From Enoplolaimus lenunculus (taxonomy: Eukaryota; Nematoda; Enoplea; Enoplida; Thoracostomopsidae): a stretch of DNA of 64,000 nt. Both the position numbers and the translations under genes were made by a program. The stretch covers positions 186,001-250,000 of the forward strand of contig JASANG010003345.1 of NCBI GenBank assembly GCA_030248215.1, written 5' to 3'. How positions within the stretch are numbered: the stretch's first letter is position 1; each line of letters opens with the position of its first letter. Of this stretch, positions 38,441-50,369 are shown piece by piece. The notes beneath the pieces are model-generated. The model did not search any database. It was not told where the DNA came from and was given only the letters and a program-made list of their open reading frames with translations.

Positions 38441-39655
38441 TATTTCATTTTGCGTTATAGTCAATTAGCAGTAAATAGAGATGAAAATAGCATCTAAACA
38501 AAATTCCTGTTCCTGTTGCTGCTTCATGTAAGATGTGGTTCCTGTTGAAACCCTGCTGTACATTCATAAAACATGACAGACAACATTAAACATCGATTGT
38601 ACTTTGTAGGTGAGACGTATATAATGACAATACGTCGGTACTGAAGTCTTAGCTATGGCACGCCATCCGGTACGTTTTAGAATCTTGTTCAACGCAAACA
38701 TACTGTCAATAGCAAAGATTGCCTTGCCGTCTGTAGTTCAACTTTTTTCAAAATTTGTTCACCAACGATAGCCTGTTGCTGGAGACAAGTTACACAGCTT
38801 TCGGCGATGATGCATTTCCACCACATTTGTGCTCTACGGTTTCGGCTTATGACAAGTCGTACACCGATGCCTAACCCTACGCCTTCGTTTGCCCATGTAT
38901 AAGTCTAAACCTTAACTTTGAATGTGGTAAATTGAAAGTGCACAAAAGCAGCTAAGTTATCAAATTAATGAAGAATGATTATTTTTGAAATTGAACACAT
39001 TTCTACGTTTAATGTTACGCGCTACGCGTGTTCGAACTTTGACACGCTGGCACGGCTTTCAGGTGGCGACCGGCGTGAACCTAATTCACGTTTACCGGAT
39101 TATAAGCTTAAAATTTGTCACATATAAACGCATGAATAACTGTATATACATATGCAATGTAGCATACAATTTGTGAAATACATTTCATCCATATCACCGT
39201 ATCCATATAATCCGGACTTACACTCTTACAACACAGAAAATATTAGCTAAATTTCGACCTTAACAGCTTAATATAGTCCGCGAGCTATATACAAGGTGTC
39301 AGCGGCTTCGCCACGTTTAAATTTACGCATTTTCAATCATCGTTTCTGTATTTTGTTCAGAAAATATACACTGCGCACAAAAGCATTGCTTGAAAATTAT
39401 TGCCATTCATTGCATACCACAAAACACGATTGCATTTGCAAACAATATACCATCGGTACCAACTCACCCACGGCGGGGTCAAAAATTTTCTATCGGGAGT
39501 GGGCACATGACCTCCGCACTACTCTTTTTGACAACAGTCTCCATAGACGCGCAAAACTGTAGACGACAACTTAAAATACACAGTACAACATTAATCATTA
39601 AAAATTCCAAAACAACGCTCACCACGAAAAAAAGAACTTTTTAAAGTCATTCTTG

Positions 39656-42600
39656 TTAACGCACTTGTTCAATAAACACTGGCAAATTGATCAAACAACA
39701 CGACCCGTTACTTGATGGCGAAAGCGCTTGCAATACCTCTTCTGTCGGACCTCTCGAATCGTTCGTGGCTGCAACTAACCCCAAGCTATTACGAGCCTCT
39801 AATTTGATTACATCATTAGCGCATTTATCACGATTTCCTGTTGCAAATAAACAAATACCATCTTGTTGCACATTGAGATTCGTTTGTCGTTGTCGGCCTT
39901 TCTGATCTTCGCATATCTTTTGAATGTCATCATTTAGCACCTCAGTTCGCGTTGATGTCATCAAACAACCCAATGATTCTAGTTCGATTTGATTGACAGC
40001 TGTTTCGATTGTATCGTTCTCTTGAGCAACACCATCAACAACATCAACTTCACAATTATCCATTCTAGGTTCTACGCGAGTACCAGCTTTCCTAGTGACT
40101 CTAAACCCATTCCAGTTTAAACTTATTACATCGCCGTTTCCATTATCACTACAATCGCTTAAGCTTCTAGATAGACGTAAAGCTCTCAGTTTAGTAGCTG
40201 AAAATCTGGCCACTTTACCAGCGGCAAGTTCTGCTACATGATTCTGTTCAGAGACGCAAGAATCAGAGCAACCGCCATCTATCACAGGTCTCTCCCCGAC
40301 AGATCCAGATTGTTTCCCATTTTCCGTTGAACTCGACAAAGACATACATGAACTACTTGAACAAATTCCTAAATCATCCGGCTGATCCTTCAATCTAACA
40401 CCCATTATTCGACCATCGTTACCGTTCCTCAACTTTGACCAAGTCGCAGCGTTTGCAGCCCACTCGACAGTGCCACCAAGCGAACCATCAGGGACAACAT
40501 ACTCCATTTCCCCTAAATTTCCGCGTAATTCAGGCCAGCTTCCATTCTTTGCCCTAATCCGATGTGCTACTACGTCTTCAATAAACCCCAGCCTTAGCAG
40601 ATGTCTTACCTCCCGATTTCCATGGCCCGAACCCGCAGTTGGATAGTCTAACACCAACTGGCTATCTTCCAAACCAAAATCCGTCAAAGACAATTTGCGT
40701 TGACCACTACAACCTCCGGACGAAACCGTTGTCGCTACTGAATTCCGACCCGAATCACTTGTCCAGTCACAGGTCATTTCGCTTGGATCGCCAAGATCTT
40801 GCACGTTACAACCGGAGGGCTTGGTGCGGTGGTCACTGAACTGTGAATACCCTGTCGCGCAATGATTATGAATCTGACTAACGGGAAAGTCACAACCCTG
40901 GAATCTATCTTCTTCGTCTACAACATTGGCTTCTCGTTCTTCTACCGATGAATTTATCTTGGACAGCAGTTGCGATGCGGTTTTATTTCCCGCACTTGTC
41001 GTAAGGTTAGACCCTTCACACGGTGGAGTCACCGCGTGGACTAATCTAGCACGCTTCTTTGCCGGCAGTCCACAACTAAAGGTCGATTTCAGCACACCAG
41101 AAAAACATCCCATCGCCGCTGGCGAAATCTCTTTGTCCACAGGCCAAGATAACGACCGCGCCCTTGTCTCCGCACTGACCCTCGCCAGCTCTACCGTGCT
41201 CAATAAGCTCTGCTCCGAATCCACACTCGCCCCACCCGTCGCCACAGATTCGCTAGGATCAAACCTGGAAATGTTCCGAAATCTCGTAAATTCCCCGTCA
41301 CAACTGACCGCTTTATAAACAGATCGTTTCCAACGACATTGTTCGCTTCGAAAATACTTTGCCAGAAGCCAATCGCGTGCACAGCTTTCACCAACCGGAA
41401 CATCCTGTCCAAATTCATCCGAACCGGACCCGCCGCTCGTTTCCTCGTATTCCATTTCTTCTCTCTGGTTTCGGCAGCTCCGCTCTGACCCGCTAACTCT
41501 CGCTCCCATTTTTGATTTGAGCTCCACTTTATCTCTTACCGGTGTTACCCCTCGCGCTCGTTCAATGACACCCAACGACCGTGGTACTCCACACCTATAT
41601 TTCCGATAACATAGCTCCTGATCAGTTAATCTCGTTTTCATCTTGGATGCCAGGATGAGATCACTTGCGGTCGTTGTATCAGTCACCATGGTCTCTTGTG
41701 GCACTCTAGACCTAAATATCGCCGGAGATATTTCAATATTATCTTCATCACAGTTTGTTGTCGTAGTTGCCGCCGCAGCCCTAGGCTGCGCAATTGAAGC
41801 GTTATGAGGAATTTCACGAATTGGCGCCAGCTCCAGCCGTTTAAGCCGATACGCAAGCTTCTGTGGATCGAGTGACTTTCCAGTGGCCACAACAGTAGCA
41901 GCAATTTTCTGCGATGTTTTCGTTCCAGAAAATGACGCTGTTCTGCTAGTTTGTGGCGACTTGCTAGCATGATGCCGGCGTCGCTTTTGTGACAGAAACA
42001 ACATCCTCGCATTGCGTCTGGGACAAACTCCACAACAACTACAACTTTCCACACGCATAGCAGAATATCCATCTACTTCCTTAACGTTATCAGTATCACA
42101 CAAGCAGCAACCGACTTTACCACCGCCGAATTTTAGACGTTCCAAACCACACCCGTAATAATTTAAAGCTCCATTCGCGGTTTCGCTTTTCGTCAACAAA
42201 CACTGCAAGTCAGAACCGCCGGGCACCCCTTCAATTCGGCCCGAAACCACGTTCCCAGTCGCTGTCTTCCTATGTTCTGCTTCCTTATCAACTTTTTCAT
42301 TTCCATTCAAGGTAGAGTTGTGCTGTTCACTGTCGACATTTACAAATTTGGTTCCAATCGCTAGGTGCTTAGGCTTAGCTGAATCGTTGACGTCTGGCTC
42401 CCCACCAAAATTTTTCGCCTCGTCTTGGGGCGAAAATACTTCGTCCGGTGACGTACAACAACCCGTCACTTGACTATCGGAATCACTTTCAATTTGTGCG
42501 TTGCCAACGGAATGCGACAGTTGAATTAGTTGCTTGGAACTACTACATCTTTCAACATTATTTCTATGAGGCATACACCATTCACTTATACCTTCGCCAA

Positions 42601-43307
42601 CTTCGCCGTTACTTAACGCATGATCTATCGTAGCTTGCCTCTCAACTAGCGCTTCTGCACAGCCGCAACCACGAACTGCATGTCCTGAGACATATACAAA
42701 CCCGTCCAATCTTTCCACAGCTGGAATCGTACCCGGTGCCCCAATATCTATCCCAATCATCCTATCAAGCGCCCCAGAATCTTTATGATGACAGCTCAAA
42801 CGCCGGTAACACCACTCGCAACACTTACAGCCAACCTTCAATTTCACTAGTCCACTAATGCGCTCAAAACCATCATTGCACTGATTTTCATACTTGGCAC
42901 ACCTCCCAGAGCGCCCCAGAGCGCACTCTCTCCTGTCATTTTCGCTTTGCATCCACCAACACTCCCTACAACAATGACGCCAACCGTCACCTCCAGCTGC
43001 GGCGGTACGGCCGTTTCCATCGCCAGCTGCTCCGGCAGCAGATTTACTTCCAGATCCGGCTGACGGCGGAACAGCGGTCAGCATAGATAGCGGCGGGGCT
43101 GTTGATCCGCTACCGGCCATGGTCCCTCCGCCGCCACAGCCTTCATCGTCCCGATCTGAGCTATTGCCACCGCTCCTACGTCTCCCGGTCCCGTTTCCGT
43201 GACCAGCACAACGTGCTTTGATCAAACTCAAACGACGCTTTTCCGCTGACGCCGAATCATCATCGGACGCTTCTGAGCTCGAACACGATGTTGACCGCCG
43301 CGAACGG
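39656..43307 (-). CDS. SNRK last exon: SCSSSEASDDD signature and 1.2 kb-residue tail
   Basis: The acceptor CTTGTTTTAG is in phase 2 and completes Ser, then RSRRSTSCSSSEASDDD and SAEKRRLSLIK, the hallmark of SNRK tails. The frame stays open for 1216 residues to TAA. The first third has two Cys clusters, one starting HCCRECWW and ending CKCCEWCYRRLSCHH, the other SCSCCGVCPRR, of zinc-knuckle-like density. Later blocks such as LSLTDFGLEDSQLVLDYP and EVRHLLRLGFIEDVVAHRI look folded, but I do not recognise them. Such length in one exon with no stop is itself evidence for coding. Confidence 0.9.
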
Positions 43308-46300
43308 CTAAAACAAGTGCTGGCATTAATTATTTCTCACACGAGTATGAGATACGAAATGTGCCAGTCAGAAATTTATCCTTGTATGAAATAGAAAAAT
43401 TTACGTCAAATAAGGTTAAGCAGATAATTACATTACAAAGTAAAATTCAAACTAGCCATTATACCTAAGGTTCAAAACAAATCTAATCAACTCACTAATC
43501 AGTGCATTGTTTTAAAATGTCACACTATACCCAAGCTGGCACCTCCCCCCCGAACCCACGAGAACTTTAACCAAAAACATTAACAACCCTACAACACCAT
43601 CCAAAAACCAATCAAGTGTCCTACCTGTATAACGCCACTGTGCTTCGTTCGTATCTTCGTATAATATCTGGTGATACTATAGCTTGTCGATGACGAACAG
43701 CGCGTACCTTTGAGTACGTTGCAGATCCTGTTCCGGGTGAAGGACGGAGGATCCCGGCCCCAGCTGTCAGCCCTGCCACTGTTGAGGGCAACAGATCAGC
43801 GTTTGCTGACATTGACATTGCATTGCCGTTGTTTGTTTCAGCTATCCGGTTGCTCGACCGTAGTTGATGTATCGGGCAACAATAACGTTTCAGTTGTTGT
43901 TGTTGTTGCTGTAGTGGTTGTGTTTCTTGTTCCTGTTGTTGCATCTGCGGCTCTCGGCGGCCCATCGAACTACAATCACCACAGGAATGTTGACTGTCAT
44001 CTCTTCGTTTCGCCAAGCCATCACCACTGCATTCATAGCGACAATCTTGTGTTACAAGTGTTGATGATGTTGTCGCAGCTGTTTCTGTTTCTGCTACCAT
44101 CCGAACCGATTGCTGGGTCGACGGCATCGTCGTCGCTCCGGTTTGTGGTTGCGCGATGCCATGCTGCGTCACCGGAGCAGTTGTGCTGGCGATTAGCGAC
44201 GACGGCGTTCGCGTTCCGACAATATGTCCGCCAGATGACGCAACATCAGCTTCCATGGTGCCCAGTGATTGAATGAGATGTGCTGTTGGATTGCAATCTT
44301 CTACATTTTCATGGTGAAGACAGTTGCTGTGGTTGTTGTTTGCGGCGTGTGGAAGGATTCGATGATAATGATGATGATACTGATGTCGATACTGGTAATG
44401 TTCACAATGGATTGAAGCGTGGGAATGTTGAGGTTGATGTTGCTGCTGTTGTTGCGGTTGTTGTTTTTGTTGCTGGTGTTGTTGTTGCAGCTGTGGTTGT
44501 TGTTGACTCAATCCACCCGAACAGAAGCGACACTCTCCGCCACTTGTTTCCCTTGTCGAACGAGCCTCTTCTTGTTGGCCGCAATTTTCTTGCCCGGACA
44601 TCGACGTTAACCCCGATGACCCTTCATCGCTTGCATCATTTTTCGGCGTTGTCACCCCACGAGTTGCACCTAAAACAGGCATCGGCAAACAGCTGCACCC
44701 GCCGCTAGCAACAGTTGGTACTTTGGTACCGGCTACCGGCATAGAACCAGCGGCAGACGCTGCTGCAGCTGCTGTCGCACACTCCTCGCATTCTTCAAAA
44801 ATTTCGACAAGCTGTGGCGACGAGCTGACGGCAGGCAATGTACCGCTTGCACTCCCAGCAAATCCAGTAGCCAATCGCAGTAGGCTACCACGACCTCCCA
44901 GCTTGCTGGCGGTCGCGCACGCCAGGGTGCCCAGTTGCTGACCGGACATCAACTGACCGCCGCTGATCGTTCCGGTTAACAATTTACCGCTACAAGGATT
45001 AGCCGAGTGGGCGGCTGACGTTAACAAAGTGCCAGCGCGGGGTTGTTGAAAATGAGTCGGCGAAGGCGATCGAGAATTACCACCCACAGACGACTGGCTT
45101 GTTGTTCGGCCGCGTGAGCTTGACCTCGACGAACATGCGCTCACCGTCGCCGAGCCGGACGCAACTCCGCTTCCGGGTGGCGCTATGCCTCCGGAAACTG
45201 CACCACTAAATGGCATAGACTTACCAACAAAATGCCGCGATTTTGTTGGTCCACTGCTGGTCATTCCGCTTGTTCCAGTTATCGATTGTGACGCTTCAGG
45301 TTTACTCGAGCCATGAGACGTTGCTTGTTGATCTCCGGATAACATCTCTGACGAGTTTATCGACTAGAAAAATCAAAATTTTAATCTAATTTTTACAATA
45401 CAATTTTGTTTTTAGCTCAAGCGTGAAATTTTACAAAAATGCATACAACAAATAGAAAACGTAACATTTGCGTAAGTGAACATGGCAGTGTTAATAGTTG
45501 TATATTGCGCAACATATGAGTGCCGTGCACCCTTTATGCGTTCGGTTTTCGAGTTGCCTGTAGAAGTACTACGCTTCAGCTTTTGGTCGGGTGTCTCGCT
45601 ACAAGACAAAGGTGTTTCATGCCCATCGATTACTCGTGTTAGCCCCTTAAAACACTGCCGTCACCACGTACACTTACAAGGGCTTAACCCAAACTCCTTA
45701 CCCACCTTCTAGAAGTCTATAAAACTTCCGACTACTTGCTCTTGACTCTTATAAACATACGATAAAGTAACTTTCTAACCGAGAACCAAACAAACACACG
45801 CTAAGAGGAAGCCACCCCCCAGTGTCATCACACATAAATTAACTACATTGTGTATCCACCAATACCTTTCCTGGTAACTACAAACAGTATACAAAAAGCA
45901 GCCAGTACTTACCGCAGCATCAACAACAAATCGCTTGGCAGGGACTGTATGCCCCGCCGCGCCATCTTGTTCGGAGCCACAGACAGCCCCGTTCTCTGCA
46001 TTGCTGTGTTTATCAAGCACAACGGCTGTGGTAACGAACCGTGGCGGCTGGCCCATATCGGTTCGTTTCTCAGCCATGGCACTTGTATGGGTAGCCACGC
46101 GGATGCACGGTCCTTCATTTTTTGGAGCCGCCTCCACCGTCGTCGCTACCCGGCCTGCCAAATTGCGTATCGATGGTTCTCGAGACTTTATTGCCTGTTG
46201 TTGCTGGTGGTGGTGGAGGTTGTGGTGGTGTTGTTGGTGTTCATCTTCTTCGGATTCTTCTTGAACAATTGAGCAAACGCGAGTTCGTGGTTTTCTTTGA

Positions 46301-46321
46301 TCAAGCTGCAGTTGTTGCTGC

Positions 46322-46370
<49 letters not shown>

Positions 46371-49300
46371 GCTGTTGGTGTTGCTGATGATGTTGCTGCT
46401 GTGATTGTTGTTCATTTACTCGATTTTGTTGCGATTTACCCATACTGAGACCAGCTTTGACCGTCTCTCCGTTAGACAGCATGCTTGAATCTCTATCATC
46501 CGCAGCACTCGACCCATTTGTTCCTGGAAAATTAAACATTACGCAAAGTCGAGATAAGCACTCTGTTCTTTAATTTTGGCCAGACCGACACTAGGTAGTG
46601 TTTTTGCATCTGCTACTAAAACGGTTCATTATAATTATTGAGTAGCCTGCAAAATGCGAGCAAGACAGACTGGAAGGTTTAGATTTAGACGTAAGATTAA
46701 AATAAGTATAAGGTCATTTTTATGCTTAGGCGTACACTCAGGCGTAGGTTTTTATGTGTAGGCTTAGGTTTAGGCGTACTATTAGGCTTAGGTTTAAGCG
46801 TAGGATTAGGTATAGGTTGAGGCGTAGGCTAAGGGGGCCTTCATACGTATATAACGTGGGCCACTAAAATAGGCCAAAAATTTTCGATCTATCTTTAGAC
46901 CAAAAAATATATATGCAACAAATGACCCAGTCGATAAATAAGATATATAAATACAAAAGCAGGAACCGAATAAAGCCGAAAGGCTTAGAAAATTAAAATC
47001 AGATCAACTTTTTTAAACAAAGAATTGGACGTATCCACAGGGTTGTAGTAAGCTCAATATGCTCGGGGGGAAGCTAAACAAACTTTACGACGGACATGCA
47101 AGTATGTCTGATGACTTACAAACGGAGCTCAAACATTTCAGGGTTTGCACTAAAACTTATCTAGAAATGCTGAAACCTTCCTAGCCCTTCTCAGGAAGTG
47201 GGCCCGGCTGTTCCAGTTTCTTTTCAGTGTAAAAACTTCACAATTACTGGCATTCAAATACAACAATTTAACTTTAGCAAGCAACAACGGGAGAGTGAAA
47301 AGTTGTTTTTGATATTCAGCTTAAAATGTAAACTTTGCCGCTTCAGGAGTTATTGTTTAAAGTCAGAATCAGTGCAATGGAGCTTAATTCTGGAAGCTTG
47401 CGAAATTATAAATAATTAAATTAAGACATAATGGTAATAGCTTACTAACCAGACTATGACCGACACCAAACAGTCTAGGTCTGGGTTCTCGGGTCTCGGT
47501 TCTTGGGTCTCGGTCTTGGGTCTCGGTTCTCGGGTCTCGGTCTTGGGTCTCGGTTTTTGACTGAGACCGCACATCCCTGACTATGACCCAAGAAGAAGAA
47601 GAAGAAGAAGACCCTTTTCAATGAAACCAACCAAAAATTAATTATGTACACATATACTTTAAAAAAAGAATCAAATGGATTCTTCATTTCACGTTAGTGT
47701 TACATCTTGACTTGCATTGAAATACAATCGCAGCAAAAAAATATCTAATAACTTCAGCTCCACAAGTTAAAACAAGCATTATGATATCTACGACCGTTAA
47801 CCGCAAACATCCGATATCCGCCAGGTGTACACCGGATGTCGCATTTGCCGCATATAAAACCGGAACTGGATATTCGGTCTATCCCGGACCGAAGCTACGA
47901 ACGTAACCGCTAGAATCCAACAGGAACTACATTTCTCAGGAATCAACAACAAGCACAGAACTTCAATTTTTCGCCAGTAAATAGAACAGGAACTGAATAC
48001 AAAGATATTACGCTACAGAATCACTGCTAGCAGCTAATCGACTGTAACGCCGAATGAAATAGCTATATTGAATCGCCCTCTTAGCGTTTACATAGCTAGT
48101 TTTCCAAGTTCTATCAAAACATACTGTCGAGAAATTTGCGCAAACAGATACAAATCGCACAAACTGTCTGCCTTGCACTAAAATGCATTCTGACGTTAAT
48201 TTGTATTTTTAAGCTGATACTTCATCGTCTGCCACAAAATCGCAAACATTCCTGTTTTTGCGTCTTTGAATACCGGTACCGAGAACACGAACAGCATTTC
48301 CTGTTTTTGCGTCTTTGAATACCGGTACTGAGAACACGAGCAGCATTTCCTGTTTTTGCGTCTTTGAATACTGCTACCGAGAACACGAACAGCATTTCCT
48401 GTTTTTGCGTCTTTGAATACCGGTACCGAGAACACGAACAGCATTTCCTGTTTTTGCGTCTTTGAATACCGGTACCGAGAACACGAACAGCATTTCCTGT
48501 TTTTGCGTCTTTGAATACCGGTACCGAGAACACGAACAGCATTTCCTGTTTTTGCGTCTTTGAATACCGGTACCGAGAACACGAACAGCATTTCCTGTTT
48601 TTGCGTCTTTGAATACCGGTACCGAGAACACGAACAGCGCTTGGATTTTAGCAGAAACTGTCACCGGAACAGGATTTCCGGTGCAGCCCTGGCGACTCAT
48701 CTCAATTGTAACGGTTCGCCTTTGCACAAAAAATAGATGTGTTGTACCAAACATTTGCGATAAATTCCTTCAAGCGAAAGCGGTGCTGGATTATGATATA
48801 TGCTCGACAATTCGTCGCCCGACAATTTGTAATCCGAAATCCGTCCAGCTCAACAACAAGTTTTCAACAACTTCTTGTTGCCCATCATTAGGCTTAGCTT
48901 GTACAACATGCGTAGTCTTAGGAATTATTACGTAAGCGATAAGCTGTTCCGGGCGAAGAATTGTCGTATAGATTTCGTTTAGGTACTACAGAAGCAAAAC
49001 CGTTTCCAAAATACTGCCCAGATAACATATTATCGTAGGATCTTGTACACTTTTCCCCACATCTCTGATATAGGTTTCGACAGAGGATGCGTAGGCAACA
49101 AAAGTTTAAGCTTAGCGTTAAATAATGTTTTTTTTTTCCGAAACCTCATCCAAAGCATGTGGGAGAGAAGTGCACAATGAGCCATATTATACAGAGAGCG
49201 TATAAAAAAACGACTGCCACCACAAGACTCACGGCTATTGAGCGAATCACAAGATACTGATTTGAGGCTAGTATACGACAAGAAATGAAGACACAACAAC

Positions 49301-50334
49301 TTTGACACGCAAAATTCAATACATCCTTGAATAACATTTAACAACGATACACATTCAATGTGGTTGGGGTTTGCAGACGGTAAGAGTTGCACTATACTCG
49401 CCGCCGTGAGCCGCGTCGGCCGTCGCTGCGCGACACGGCAAACTGTTTTACTCAAAATTGCCGTACGCCGCTGCGCGCCTTGAAATAGATTTTGTCTATA
49501 TTTTTGTTAGCAACGCATCATAGCGGTGCGTTGCGGCATCCGGACTAGTGAAGTATAGTGCAATCCTAACTGTTGCACATAATTTTCCCGTCCCGTGTGT
49601 GCCAAATACGTTCTGCGGTGTTTGAAATATTACAGTTTTTAAGCGTGTTTTGCTTAGCAACCGCCTCTGCTTGCCAAAAGTGCGACACTTAGTCATATCT
49701 TTCGGCACAAACCCGAAACGCAACACCAGGTCACACACATGAGGTGTCAACATGTAAACTAAGCACTCGCAACCGAAACCCGAAATTAGTATACAGATAT
49801 CACACGAAAACATGCTTATCTTCATACCGTCATTCAACTTAGCTTAGCTTATTGAATTTCCATTGGTCCCCAAACGCCATTTCCATGTTCAATCTCAACC
49901 GCACGTTTTCACCTATTACACGCTACGGATGGACGCTACCATTTTCGCAAGGGATTGACGTACACAAACGTTTCGATATATTTGCGGTGACTACCCCTAC
50001 ATTTCGTTTCACGCACATCGCATTTACGTGCATTGCACCTACAACAACCGTTTTACTTACCCGGTAACCGCGCGACTGATTTCCTAATCATTTTATCCGA
50101 TCTGTTGCTGTTGTCAACAACGCTACATTTGTTTTCAATGTCATTCCGTATCGCAGGATCAAAGGTGGAACCTTTGGAATCAACTGGCAGACCTGGAGCC
50201 GTAAACGACAACCCTCCAACGCTTGTTGATGTACTGTCGCCGCTACTTGTATCCGGTGAAGCTTCATGCATTGTTGTCGTTGTTGTTGTTGTTGTTGTCG
50301 CTATTGTCACTGTTGTAACTGGTAGATTATTTCG

Positions 50335-50369
<35 letters not shown>

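Larger units (their letters stand above)
13790..39655. other. 26 kb stretch between the two genes, repeat-dominated
   Basis: No exon could be supported here. It holds the MITEs, hexamer tracts, duplication and 20-bp minisatellite listed separately, plus simple runs: (CAA)n near 20945-20970, TA-rich runs at 16680-16760, 16980-17050 and 20140-20270, and (AAAC)n at 36510-36565. Upstream exons and the promoter of the C2H2 gene may be hidden near its right end. The longest open frame not due to repeats, 37016-37384 (+, 122 codons), is unrecognised. Confidence 0.6.

Noticed and set aside
43710-44708. Plus-strand open frames of 188 and 142 codons rich in Val/Leu
   Set aside because: Shadows of the Gln/His/Ser-rich SNRK exon on the minus strand.
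48196-48754. Three overlapping minus-strand open frames with FSVPVFKDAKTGN repeats
   Set aside because: Produced by the 49-bp tandem repeat read in three frames.
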